Shown here in pieces: positions 15,273 to 23,289 of a stretch of DNA of 44,197 nt. Origin of the DNA: Aalborgiella sp031390045 (lineage in GTDB: Bacteria > Pseudomonadota > Gammaproteobacteria > Burkholderiales > Burkholderiaceae_C); NCBI GenBank assembly GCA_031390045.1, contig JANMTB010000145.1, positions 1 through 44,197 of the forward strand, read 5' to 3'. Made by a program: the position numbers and the translations under genes. Under the pieces are notes generated by a model. That model was not told the origin of the DNA and made no database searches. It saw nothing but the letters and a program-made list of their open reading frames with translations. Each line of letters begins with the position of its first letter. Positions within the stretch are counted from its first letter, which is position 1.

Positions 15273-16574
15273 TCATCGCTCTGTCTCAATGTCCGGAATC
15301 CGCGTGAACGCAATCCGCATCGGTGCGTTGTCCAGCGCCCCATGTGCGCTGGCGAAATACAAGGCGTTTTTGCCGTACAAACGGTTGATTTTGTCGACTG
15401 TGGCAGACAAACGACCGCGGTCGCCCAAAGGCGCAAGCGGTGGACTGGCCAGCGCACTCAGAGGTGGCGGCATAAGATTTGACTCAAACTTCGCCTCAAA
15501 CAGCGTCGGCGTATGCTGTGCTGCGGGTACTAGGCCAAAAAATGTCAACCCCACAGCCAATGGCTGAGGCTGCAAGATCAAACCCTGCCCCGCAGGCTTG
15601 GTCCACAGCTTGGCCAACACATGCAAAAAGAAGGCTGTGTCTTGCGTTTCGCAAAACGTAGTGTCGCGCTGGCTGCCAGATTTCACATCACCAAGTCGCT
15701 TGCCTTTCACGAACACGCTCATCCCTGTCGCGTAAAACCCCTGCTTGCGCAGCCGCATCGCCGCTTTTTGGGTGAGCCGATTCAACACGTTCCACGCGCC
15801 TTCGGCATTGCGAAGCTCAGGTGGCAGCACGTGGGAATGGCCTAAACTACGCGTCACCACATCGCGCGGGTCGTACCACTGCCCACGCAGTTTGTCATAC
15901 ATCTCAGTGCCGCCCACGCCGCCCCACACCGTGTACAGCACGTCGCGCGGTGCGGCGTACAAGTCAGCCATGGTGATGATTTTGGCGCGTTCCAGCCGCT
16001 GCACCATGCGCGGCCCCACGCCGCTGATGGCTGAGGGCTTCAGGTGCAGCAGCTTGGCTGGAATATCCGCCTGTTCCAATACCGTCAGCCCATTGGGCTT
16101 TTGCATATCAGACGCCAACTTGCCCAGCATGGTGTTGGGCGCAATCCCTATTGAGCTGCGCATGCACACGCCCACCGTGTTGATCAGCTCTTTTTTGATG
16201 CGCTCGGCAATGCTGACCGCTTTTTCACGGCCGCGCCAAGTCCCTGTTAACTCGCACTCCATCTCGTCAATGCTCATCACCTGCCGCACTGGCGCGATCC
16301 GCTCCACCGCCGCCACCGCTCGCTGGTGAAAGTCCACATACACCTCGTGCCGCCCCACTACCAGTGTGATTTCGGGACAGAGCTTCTTCGCATCTGCCAC
16401 GCTAGTCCCAGTTTTGATCCCAAAAGCCTTCGCCTCATAACTCGCTGCAATACAGCAAGAGGTAGCCGCCATCACCGGCACCACGCCCACTGGCCGCCCG
16501 CGCAAAGCAGGGTTGATTTGCTGCTCAACCGAGGCAAAGTAAGCGTTAAAGTCGACAAAAAGGGTGCGGAGCAT
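15273..16574 (-). CDS. Y-family translesion DNA polymerase (DinB/UmuC-like)
   Basis: 433 aa from the ATG at 16574; an ATG seven codons upstream (16595) would fall inside the LexA box and is rejected. Palm motif LFVDFNAYFASVEQQ carries the first metal Asp; MSIDEMECEL carries the Asp-Glu pair; SSIGIAPNTMLGKLASDMQK is the conserved fingers/palm block; the helix-hairpin-helix ISGVGPRMVQRLE follows. A little-finger domain comes next, then a long C-terminal extension beyond the usual 350 aa of DinB. SOS control is shown by the site at 16595. By eye it is richer in G+C than its neighbours, and it abuts a truncated permease, consistent with acquisition. I do not assign it strictly to dinB or umuC. 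Confidence 0.9.
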   Translation of the reverse strand: MLRTLFVDFNAYFASVEQQINPALRGRPVGVVPVMAATSCCIAASYEAKAFGIKTGTSVADAKKLCPEITLVVGRHEVYVDFHQRAVAAVERIAPVRQVMSIDEMECELTGTWRGREKAVSIAERIKKELINTVGVCMRSSIGIAPNTMLGKLASDMQKPNGLTVLEQADIPAKLLHLKPSAISGVGPRMVQRLERAKIITMADLYAAPRDVLYTVWGGVGGTEMYDKLRGQWYDPRDVVTRSLGHSHVLPPELRNAEGAWNVLNRLTQKAAMRLRKQGFYATGMSVFVKGKRLGDVKSGSQRDTTFCETQDTAFFLHVLAKLWTKPAGQGLILQPQPLAVGLTFFGLVPAAQHTPTLFEAKFESNLMPPPLSALASPPLAPLGDRGRLSATVDKINRLYGKNALYFASAHGALDNAPMRIAFTRIPDIETER

Positions 16575-16594
16575 AGAAGAATAACGAATAAACA

Positions 16595-16610
16595 CTGTTA
16601 ATTTATACAG
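16595..16610 (-). promoter_or_regulatory. LexA (SOS) box of the Y-family polymerase gene
   Basis: CTGTTAATTTATACAG matches the CTGT-N8-ACAG LexA operator exactly, with an AT-rich centre. It begins 21 bp upstream of the polymerase ATG, the place expected for promoter occlusion. Damage-inducible repression is a well-supported inference. Confidence 0.88.
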
Positions 16611-16623
16611 TATATCAAACTAA

Positions 16624-16660
16624 GAAAAACCCCGCAACACAATGCTGTGCGTCGGGGGTT
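16624..16660 (-). terminator. Rho-independent terminator of nitronate monooxygenase gene
   Basis: On the minus strand AACCCCCGACGCACA pairs with TGTGTTGCGGGGTT around a short GCAT loop and is followed by TTTTTC. It lies about 35 bp past the nitronate monooxygenase stop and just upstream of the polymerase LexA box, insulating the two genes. Confidence 0.85.
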
Positions 16661-16693
16661 AAATCGGAGCTTTTGAGCTTTGGCTTTTTTAAA

Positions 16694-17647
16694 TTAGCAA
16701 AGCTTTGCCTTGGCTTCAGCGTACTCACGCTTCAGCTGCGCCACATAATCATCGGTGCTTTGCACCTTGCTGATCGCGCCAATGCCTTGGCCACATCCCC
16801 AAATGTCTTTCCAGGCTTTGGCTTCACCGCCACCGCCAAAGTTCATCTTGCTAGGGTCACTTTCGGGCAAGTTATCAGGATCCATGCCAGAGTTGCGGAT
16901 GCTTCCCTTCAAGTAATTGCCGTGAATGCCAGTGTAGAAGTTACTGTAAACAATGTCGTCTGAATTGCTTTGGGTGATCATTTCTTTGTAGCCGTCGACC
17001 GCGCGAGCTTCGTGGGTAGCGATAAAGGCGCTGCCGATGTAGGCCAAATCTGCGCCCATAGCTTGTGCGGCAAGCACTGCACCGCCGGTGGCGATAGAGC
17101 CGGACAAGACGACCGGGCCGTCAAACCATTGACGGATTTCTTGAATCATGGCAAACGGGCTTTTCACGCTAGCGTGGCCGCCTGCGCCTGCAGCGACTGG
17201 AATCAGGCCGGTTGCGCCTTTTTCAATGGCTTTGCGGGCAAACACGTTGCTGATCACGTCATGCAGCGTGATGCCGCCCCAAGCTTTGACAGCGACGTTC
17301 ACGTCTTCGCGTGCACCCAAGCTGGTGATAACGATAGGAACTTTGTATTTTTCGCAAACCTGCATGTCGTGCTCTAAGCGGTCATTACTTTTATGGACGA
17401 TTTGGTTGATGGCGAAAGGCGCGGCTTTGTTGTTCGGATTGGCTTTGTCATGCGCGGCTAAAGCTTCGGTGATTTCTGCCAACCAGTCTTCCAGCTGCGC
17501 TGCAGGGCGAGCGTTCAAGGCTGGCATGCTGCCAACAACACCGGCGATGCACTGGGCAATCACCGACTTGGGGTTGCTGATGATGAACAACGGACTAGCG
17601 ATGACGGGGAATGGCAGGTTTTGCAGAATCGGGGGCAGTTTTGACAT
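16694..17647 (-). CDS. Nitronate monooxygenase (2-nitropropane dioxygenase family)
   Basis: FMN-dependent TIM-barrel enzyme, 317 aa from the ATG at 17647, which has GGAG six bases upstream; a start four codons earlier lacks this. N-terminal LPFPVIASPLFIISNPK, then IVITSLGAREDV, GLIPVAAGAGGHAS (catalytic His region) and GPVVLSGSIATGGAVLAAQAMGAD-like phosphate-binding motif (SIATGGAVLAAQAMGADLAY). AYIGSAFIATHEA follows. Family enzymes oxidise nitronates such as propionate-3-nitronate. It follows the acyl-CoA dehydrogenase gene on the same strand with a repeat between them, and has its own strong terminator. Confidence 0.88.
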   Translation of the reverse strand: MSKLPPILQNLPFPVIASPLFIISNPKSVIAQCIAGVVGSMPALNARPAAQLEDWLAEITEALAAHDKANPNNKAAPFAINQIVHKSNDRLEHDMQVCEKYKVPIVITSLGAREDVNVAVKAWGGITLHDVISNVFARKAIEKGATGLIPVAAGAGGHASVKSPFAMIQEIRQWFDGPVVLSGSIATGGAVLAAQAMGADLAYIGSAFIATHEARAVDGYKEMITQSNSDDIVYSNFYTGIHGNYLKGSIRNSGMDPDNLPESDPSKMNFGGGGEAKAWKDIWGCGQGIGAISKVQSTDDYVAQLKREYAEAKAKLC

Positions 17648-17705
17648 GAATATCTCCAAATAATAGTAACAACTTCAATGAAACGCACTTTTCACACTTA
17701 AATGC

Positions 17706-17757
17706 GCCTCTAGCCGGCGTATTTATTACCTAAACAGCTATTATATTTATAGCGTTT
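17706..17757 (-). repeat. Dispersed hairpin repeat, copy 6
   Basis: Between the acyl-CoA dehydrogenase stop and the nitronate monooxygenase start. Minus strand: CGCTATAAATATAATAGCTG, TTTAGGTAATAAATACGCCG and GCTAGAGG. Near-consensus core. A separate 17-bp tandem duplication (ATGATTTTAGA...) lies beside it at 17773-17806, spanning the dehydrogenase stop. Confidence 0.88.
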
Positions 17758-17796
17758 TATGGTAAATAATGAATGATTTTAGAGCAACAAATGATT

Positions 17797-19590
17797 TTAG
17801 AACGACTCTAAAGCCATCGCTGTCACAGACGTTGCGCCATCCACAATACTTCCGCGCATACTTGGTACTCTGCACAACAGGTGCTCAGCGTAAAACTGAG
17901 CAGTGATGATTTTGGCATTCATGAAAGCGGCGTCTTCGCCGCCAGCAGTAAGTTGAGCTTCTGCAACCAGCAGACTGCGACCTAATTGCCAACCAGCCAT
18001 CAAGTTACCAGCGAGCATGAGGTAAGGAACGCTGCCTGAAAACACCGCATTGGGCGAAGCCTTGGTATTTCCAGCGACGAAGTTCACCACATCGATGAAC
18101 GCCAAACGCGCTGCAGTGAGGTGTTTCAATACCGCTTTTGCTGCTGTACTGCCGCTTTGAGCCAATTCTGCTTCTGTTACTTCAATTTGAGCAGCGATAC
18201 CTTTGGCAGTTTGACCGCCGTCACGGGCGGTTTTGCGGCCTACCAAGTCATTCGCTTGAATGGCGGTTGTGCCTTCGTAAATCGTCAAAATCTTCGCATC
18301 ACGGTAATACTGCGCTGCGCCGGTTTCTTCGATAAAGCCCATGCCACCGTGCACTTGCACGCCCAGGCTGGCAACTTCCAAGCTCATTTCGGTACTGTAA
18401 CCTTTGATGAGCGGCACCATGAATTCGTAAAACGCAGCGTTTTGTTTGCGCACGTCTGCATCTGGGTGGTGGTGTGATGCATCGTAGGCGGCGGCTGAGC
18501 TGATCGCCATGGCGCGGCAGCCTTCGGTGTAGGCACGCATGGTCATAAGCATGCGCTTGACGTCTGGGTGGTGAATGATGGGGGCGCTGGCGGCAATAGA
18601 GCCATCAACTGGGCGGCTTTGCACACGGTCTTTGGCGAATTGCACGGCTTTTTGGTAAGCGCGCTCGGCAATCGCGATGCCTTGGACGCCGACGCCGAAA
18701 CGTGCGGCGTTCATCATGATGAACATATATTCCAAGCCACGGTTTTCTTGACCAACTAAATAGCCAATCGCTCCGCCGTTATCGCCATACTGCAAAACCG
18801 CCGTCGGGCTGGCTTTGATGCCCATTTTGTGCTCGATGCTGACGCAGTGCACGTCATTACGTGTGCCTACTGAGCCATCTTTGTTGACCATAAATTTCGG
18901 CACCACAAATAAGCTGATGCCTTTGACGCCTTCAGGCGCACCGACCACACGAGCCAGCACCAAATGGACGATGTTTTCGGCCATGTCGTGCTCACCCCAG
19001 GTGATGTAGATTTTCGTACCAAATACTTTGTAGCTACCGTCGGCCTGAGGCTCTGCTCGTGTGCGCACAGCGGCTAAATCGCTACCCGCTTGTGGCTCGG
19101 TCAGGTTCATGGTGCCTGTCCATTTGCCGCTGACCAAGTTTTCTAAGTAAATCGCTTTTAAATCGTCCGAACCTGCAGTCAGTAAAGCTTCAATCGCGCC
19201 GTCGCTGAGTAAAGGGCAAAGGGCAAAACTCATGTTCGCGCTGTTCAGCATTTCGCCGCAAGCAGAGCCAATCGTTTTCGGCAAACCTTGACCGCCAAAA
19301 GCTTGCGGATGCTGCAGTCCTTGCCAGCCACCGTCGGTAAATTGCTTGAAGGCCTCTTTGAAACCCGGAGTGGCGGTGACGACACCATTTTTCCAGCTGG
19401 AAGGGTTTTTATCACCTTCCCAATTCAACGGGCTGAGCACGCCTTCGCTGAATTTGGCGCATTCTTCCAACACGGCTTGCGCGGTGTCAAAACCGGCATC
19501 CTCAAAACCTGGCAACTGCGCCACTTGCTCAATATTTGCCAAATGCTGCATGTTGAACAGCATGTCTTTCACAGGGGCGCGGTACGTCAT
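17797..19590 (-). CDS. Acyl-CoA dehydrogenase (large, DmdC/AcdB-like type)
   Basis: 597 aa FAD enzyme of the 580-600 aa subclass with an N-terminal extension and an extra C-terminal domain. TGTMNLTEPQAGSDLAAVRT is the FAD/substrate motif, followed by YKVFGTKIYITWGEHD. EHKMGIKASPTAVLQYGD and NAARFGVGVQGIAIAERAYQ are the middle- and C-domain signatures. HGGMGFIEETGAAQYYRDAK and ILTIYEGTTAIQANDLVGRK contain the region around the catalytic base. Electrons go to the ETF encoded just upstream (etfB-etfA, same strand). A ribosome binding site AGGTAAG precedes the ATG. The true acyl substrate cannot be told; it resembles enzymes annotated as methylmercaptopropionyl-CoA dehydrogenase. Confidence 0.93.
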   Translation of the reverse strand: MTYRAPVKDMLFNMQHLANIEQVAQLPGFEDAGFDTAQAVLEECAKFSEGVLSPLNWEGDKNPSSWKNGVVTATPGFKEAFKQFTDGGWQGLQHPQAFGGQGLPKTIGSACGEMLNSANMSFALCPLLSDGAIEALLTAGSDDLKAIYLENLVSGKWTGTMNLTEPQAGSDLAAVRTRAEPQADGSYKVFGTKIYITWGEHDMAENIVHLVLARVVGAPEGVKGISLFVVPKFMVNKDGSVGTRNDVHCVSIEHKMGIKASPTAVLQYGDNGGAIGYLVGQENRGLEYMFIMMNAARFGVGVQGIAIAERAYQKAVQFAKDRVQSRPVDGSIAASAPIIHHPDVKRMLMTMRAYTEGCRAMAISSAAAYDASHHHPDADVRKQNAAFYEFMVPLIKGYSTEMSLEVASLGVQVHGGMGFIEETGAAQYYRDAKILTIYEGTTAIQANDLVGRKTARDGGQTAKGIAAQIEVTEAELAQSGSTAAKAVLKHLTAARLAFIDVVNFVAGNTKASPNAVFSGSVPYLMLAGNLMAGWQLGRSLLVAEAQLTAGGEDAAFMNAKIITAQFYAEHLLCRVPSMRGSIVDGATSVTAMALESF

Positions 19591-19624
19591 GAGAGCTTAC
19601 CTAGTTTAAATAATTTAAAACAAT

Positions 19625-20557
19625 TTACAGAGCCGCAACCAACTCAGGCACGGCGGTAAACAAATCTGCCACCAGACCGTAGTCAGCCACCGAGAAAATC
19701 GGCGCCTCTTCGTCTTTGTTGATGGCGACGATGACTTTGGAGTCTTTCATGCCCGCCAAATGCTGAATCGCGCCGCTGATGCCGCAAGCCACATACAGCT
19801 GTGGGGCAACAATTTTGCCCGTTTGGCCAACTTGCCAATCGTTGGGTGCATAACCTGCATCAACGGCAGCTCGTGATGCGCCCATGGCTGCACCCAGCTT
19901 GTCTGCCAGTGGGGTCATCACTTCGTTGAATTTCTCTGCACTACCCAAAGCACGGCCACCGCTGACGATGATTTTGGCTGCTGTTAGCTCAGGTCTGTCG
20001 TTCTTCGCAATCTCGCTGCCCATGAATGTAGATTGAGCACTTGGAGCTTGAATTGCTACAGTTTCAATAGCTACTGAGGCATTATTTACGCCGGCTGGGT
20101 CGAATCCAGTAGTTCTAACGGTTAATACTTTAGTAGCATCCAAGCTTTGCACGGTTGCAATCGCATTACCTGCATAAATCGGGCGCTCAAATGTGTCAGG
20201 ACTGTCAACTTTGGTGATGTCAGAGATTTGACCCACGTCCAATTTGGCAGCCACGCGAGGCGCGACGTTTTTGCCGCTGGCCGTTGCGGGAAACAAGATG
20301 TGAGAGTAGTTGGAAGCGACCGCTAACACTTGGGCAGCGACGTTTTCTGCCAAGCCATGTGCTAAGCCAGCGTCGTCTGCGTGCAATACTTTGGTGACGC
20401 CAGCGATTTGTGCGGCGGCTGCAGCGGCAGCGGCTGCGTTAGAGCCAGCGACCAGTACGTGCACATCACCACCACACTGCAATGCAGCAGTAACGGTGTT
20501 AAGAGTGGCAGGCTTGATGCTAGAGTTGTCGTGTTCGGCGATTACTAATGATGACAT
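19625..20557 (-). CDS. etfA: Electron transfer flavoprotein alpha subunit
   Basis: FAD-carrying subunit of ETF, 310 aa, normal length. N-terminal LVIAEHDNSSIKPATLNTV; C-terminal FAD domain with IIVSGGRALGSAEKF, GQTGKIVAPQLYVACGISGA and HLAGMKDSKVIVAINKD. The linker PAGVNNASVAIETVAIQAP coincides with a dispersed repeat in reverse sense, yet total length is as in other EtfA proteins, so the repeat may have replaced linker rather than lengthened it. Ribosome binding site AAGGAA. It lies 46 bp after etfB and 34 bp before the acyl-CoA dehydrogenase gene, so one operon. Confidence 0.97.
   Translation of the reverse strand: MSSLVIAEHDNSSIKPATLNTVTAALQCGGDVHVLVAGSNAAAAAAAAAQIAGVTKVLHADDAGLAHGLAENVAAQVLAVASNYSHILFPATASGKNVAPRVAAKLDVGQISDITKVDSPDTFERPIYAGNAIATVQSLDATKVLTVRTTGFDPAGVNNASVAIETVAIQAPSAQSTFMGSEIAKNDRPELTAAKIIVSGGRALGSAEKFNEVMTPLADKLGAAMGASRAAVDAGYAPNDWQVGQTGKIVAPQLYVACGISGAIQHLAGMKDSKVIVAINKDEEAPIFSVADYGLVADLFTAVPELVAAL
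20051..20098 (+). repeat. Dispersed hairpin repeat, copy 7 (inside etfA, antisense)
   Basis: Plus strand: AATTGCTACAGTTTCAATAG, CTACTGAGGCATTATTTACG and CCGGCTGGG. The core CTACTnAGGCA...TACGCCGGCT is conserved. It is opposite in sense to etfA and is translated as AGVNNASVAIETVAIQ. Confidence 0.75.
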
Positions 20558-20603
20558 GATGTTGATTCCTTAAGGGATTCGGAAGGAGATTCAGCGCAAT
20601 GGC

Positions 20604-21353
20604 TTAGAGCACTTTGGCTTCAGTTTTCAATTTAGCGACGAGTGTGGCCACATCGGGCACTTTGATACCCGCGCTGCGTTTTGGTGGCTCGGACACTTTG
20701 AGGGTCTTCAAGCGAGGGCTGACGTCAACTCCCAAGTCTTCAGGTTTGAAGATATCAAGTTGCTTTTTCTTGGCCTTCATGATGTTTGGCAAGGTCACGT
20801 AGCGCGGCTCGTTCAAACGCAAATCAGTCGTGATGACTGCTGGCATGCTGATAGACAGGGTTTCCATGCCGCCGTCAACTTCGCGTGATACAACAGCTTT
20901 GCCGTCTACGATTTCAACTTTAGATGCAAACGTGGCTTGTGGCATATCACCCAAGGCAGCCAGCATTTGGCCGGTTTGGTTGCAATCGTCGTCAATCGCC
21001 TGTTTACCCAAGATGATGAGGCCTGGCTGCTCTTTGTCGACCAAGGCTTTGAGCAATTTTGCAACGGCGAGTGGCTGCAATTCTTCACTCGTTTCCACCA
21101 AAATAGCGCGGTCAGCACCAATCGCCATTGCTGTGCGCAGGGTCTCTGAGCATTGTGTGACGCCACAAGATACGGCGATGATCTCAGTTACGACGCCTTT
21201 TTCTTTCAAGCGAACGGCTTCTTCAACGGCGATTTCGTCAAACGGATTCATACTCATTTTGACGTTGGCGATGTCGACGCCGGTGTTGTCCGATTTGACG
21301 CGAACTTTGACGTTGTAATCAACAACACGTTTGACTGCGACCAAGACTTTCAT
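20604..21353 (-). CDS. etfB: Electron transfer flavoprotein beta subunit
   Basis: AMP-binding subunit of ETF, 249 aa. MKVLVAVKRVVDYNVKVRV at the start, MSMNPFDEIAVEEAVRLKE, IILGKQAIDDDCNQTGQMLA (adenine-nucleotide site), and the recognition loop near AVITTDLRLNEPRYVTLPNI with the conserved Leu that docks on acyl-CoA dehydrogenases. Good ribosome binding site AGGAG. First gene of etfB-etfA-acyl-CoA dehydrogenase; a candidate LiuR-like operator lies about 65 bp upstream. Confidence 0.97.
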   Translation of the reverse strand: MKVLVAVKRVVDYNVKVRVKSDNTGVDIANVKMSMNPFDEIAVEEAVRLKEKGVVTEIIAVSCGVTQCSETLRTAMAIGADRAILVETSEELQPLAVAKLLKALVDKEQPGLIILGKQAIDDDCNQTGQMLAALGDMPQATFASKVEIVDGKAVVSREVDGGMETLSISMPAVITTDLRLNEPRYVTLPNIMKAKKKQLDIFKPEDLGVDVSPRLKTLKVSEPPKRSAGIKVPDVATLVAKLKTEAKVL

Positions 21354-21417
21354 TTTGAGCTACTCCTAAGATTGAATTCGTTTTGATTGACGCCTATTTT
21401 TACGTTCAGCATTACCT

Positions 21418-21433
21418 TTACGTAAACGTCAAT
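21418..21433 (-). promoter_or_regulatory. Candidate LiuR-like operator upstream of etfB
   Basis: TTTACGTAAACGTCAA is an imperfect inverted repeat (reverse complement TTGACGTTTACGTAAA). It resembles the MerR-family LiuR sites that I recall in front of branched-chain and fatty acid catabolic genes in proteobacteria. A TTACGTT half-site lies 17 bp away. No regulator gene is in the window; the assignment is from memory of the motif. Confidence 0.45.
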
Positions 21434-21517
21434 CATTTTCAGCTATTCTAATTAATATTATCCAACATTTTTACCAAAAATAGTACGATCGTGCTTTTTT
21501 AGGGTCATTCTACAAAT

Positions 21518-21850
21518 TTAAGGCTGTTTGCAGGCTTCGGTCATGACCAAGTTGTTGTCTTTGGCAAAATTTATCACAAAATCCCATGCCATCGGTTCTG
21601 CATCGCGGATGTCTCGGTTAACGATCACGCACTTGATATCGCCTAAATTAGTTGGTAAACACCATGGCGAATAGCTCAAATGGCTACCAGGCTTGGGGCC
21701 ACCGGGGCGAAATTGGCTCATCACTCCGGCCAAGCGTTCGGCCCAATCAGAGGGGCGAAATACTTTGCCATCCTGGGTGATGCCTTGTATGAAAAATTCT
21801 TTAGCCGTGTAAGTCGTCATGTAGCGAGACTGCGAGGTTGATACTGTCAT
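21518..21850 (-). CDS. DUF3579 family protein
   Basis: 110 aa protein of unknown function. EFFIQGITQDGKVFRPSDWA, ERLAGVMSQFRPGG and EPMAWDFVINFAKDNNL are the hallmark blocks of the DUF3579 family, found mainly in beta-proteobacteria. No signal peptide, no membrane segment. In the family it is often next to arginine biosynthesis genes, as here, where argD is divergent 224 bp away. Start taken at 21850 because AGGG lies just upstream; an internal ATG ten codons on is possible. Role unknown. Confidence 0.85.
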   Translation of the reverse strand: MTVSTSQSRYMTTYTAKEFFIQGITQDGKVFRPSDWAERLAGVMSQFRPGGPKPGSHLSYSPWCLPTNLGDIKCVIVNRDIRDAEPMAWDFVINFAKDNNLVMTEACKQP

Positions 21851-21917
21851 TCACCCTAGGGATTTCAGGGTTTATGTAACGGCGAAACAGGTTTTGCTGC
21901 ACTGCACAAGTATTCTA

Positions 21918-21929
21918 TCTTATATAAGA
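21918..21929. promoter_or_regulatory. 12-bp palindrome in the argD/DUF3579 divergent region
   Basis: TCTTATATAAGA is a perfect inverted repeat between divergent DUF3579 and argD. It could be an operator or simply an AT-rich promoter element. I do not know a regulator for it. Confidence 0.3.
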
Positions 21930-22074
21930 CTTAAACTGGATTTAGATGAAGTCTCAAGTATTGATGCGCCAAGCAATGCATCCCCATTCAAAACTTGCAT
22001 GAACCGACTGAAATCTTGCTACTAAAATCAAACCACAACTATTAAATAGCACCTCGTCTTTTTGGAGTAATACT

Positions 22075-23289
22075 ATGTCCGCATTCATCGAAGCCACCTC
22101 CCCTCATGTGATGAACACCTATGGCCGCGTGCCCATAGCCTTATCGCATGGTCAAGGCTGCCGCGTGTGGGATATCAACGGCAAAAGCTATATTGATGCT
22201 TTGGGCGGCATTGCGGTCAATACCTTAGGCCACAACCACCCCAAATTGGTACCGGCCTTGCAAGACCAACTGAGCAAAATCATCCACAGTTGCAACTATT
22301 ACCATGTGCCGGGTCAGGAGAAATTAGCCGCCAAATTGGTTGAACTGTCTGGTATGACCAATGTATTTTTCTGCTGCACAGGTTTAGAAGCCAACGAAGC
22401 TGCTCTGAAGCTGGCTCGCAAGTATGGTCATGACAAAGGCATTGACCGCCCCGAAATCGTCGTTTATGAAAAAGCTTTTCACGGTCGCAGTATCGCCACA
22501 CTGAGTGCGACGGGCAACCCGAAAGTGCAAGCTGGCTTTGGCCCACTGGTTGAAGGCTTCATTCGCGTGCCGCAAAACGACATTGAAGCGCTTAAAAAAG
22601 CAACTGCTGGCAATAAAAATGTCACCGCGGTGTTTTTTGAAACCATTCAAGGCGAAGGTGGTGTCAACCCGATGCGGGTTGAGTATTTGCAGCAAGTACG
22701 TAAATTGTGCGATGACAACGATTGGCTCTTGATGATTGACGAAGTGCAATGCGGTATGGGTCGCACCGGCAAATGGTTTGCTCACCAGTGGGCAGGTATC
22801 GTGCCGGACGTGATGCCTTTGGCTAAAGGTTTGGGCAGTGGTGTGCCGATTGGCGCAGTCGTTGCTGGCCCCAAAGCAGCCAACATCTTCCAACCCGGCA
22901 ACCACGGCACAACATTTGGCGGTAACCCACTGGCAATGCGGGCGGGCATTGAAACCATTCGCATCATGGAAGAAGATGGCTTGCTAGCGCATGCAGCCAA
23001 GATGGGCGATTATTTCAAAGCCGCTTTAACCAAAGCCATGAATGACAGCCAAGTCGGCAAAGCAGGTTTGAAAGAAATTCGGGGACAAGGTTTGATGATA
23101 GGCATGGAGCTTAACAAACCCTGCAGCGAGTTGACTGGACATTGCGCTGAAAAAGGCTTGCTCATCAGTGTGACAGCAGACAGCGTCATTCGAATGGTGC
23201 CGCCGCTCATCATCACAGCGGCTGAGATTGATGAGATTGTCTCCATCTTGATACCACTGGTGATTCAAATGTTGACTGAAAAAGCATGA
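22075..23289 (+). CDS. argD: Acetylornithine aminotransferase
   Basis: PLP enzyme that forms N-acetylornithine from N-acetylglutamate semialdehyde (and may serve in lysine synthesis). 404 aa. YIDALGGIAVNTLGHNHPK at the N-terminus, FFCCTGLEANEAALKLARKYG for cofactor phosphate, YEKAFHGRSIATLSATG, LMIDEVQCGMGRTGKWFAHQ with the PLP Asp, and PLAKGLGSGVPIGA with the Schiff-base Lys. GGAG precedes the ATG. Its stop overlaps the argF start as ATGA, showing translational coupling. Confidence 0.96.
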   Translation: MSAFIEATSPHVMNTYGRVPIALSHGQGCRVWDINGKSYIDALGGIAVNTLGHNHPKLVPALQDQLSKIIHSCNYYHVPGQEKLAAKLVELSGMTNVFFCCTGLEANEAALKLARKYGHDKGIDRPEIVVYEKAFHGRSIATLSATGNPKVQAGFGPLVEGFIRVPQNDIEALKKATAGNKNVTAVFFETIQGEGGVNPMRVEYLQQVRKLCDDNDWLLMIDEVQCGMGRTGKWFAHQWAGIVPDVMPLAKGLGSGVPIGAVVAGPKAANIFQPGNHGTTFGGNPLAMRAGIETIRIMEEDGLLAHAAKMGDYFKAALTKAMNDSQVGKAGLKEIRGQGLMIGMELNKPCSELTGHCAEKGLLISVTADSVIRMVPPLIITAAEIDEIVSILIPLVIQMLTEKA

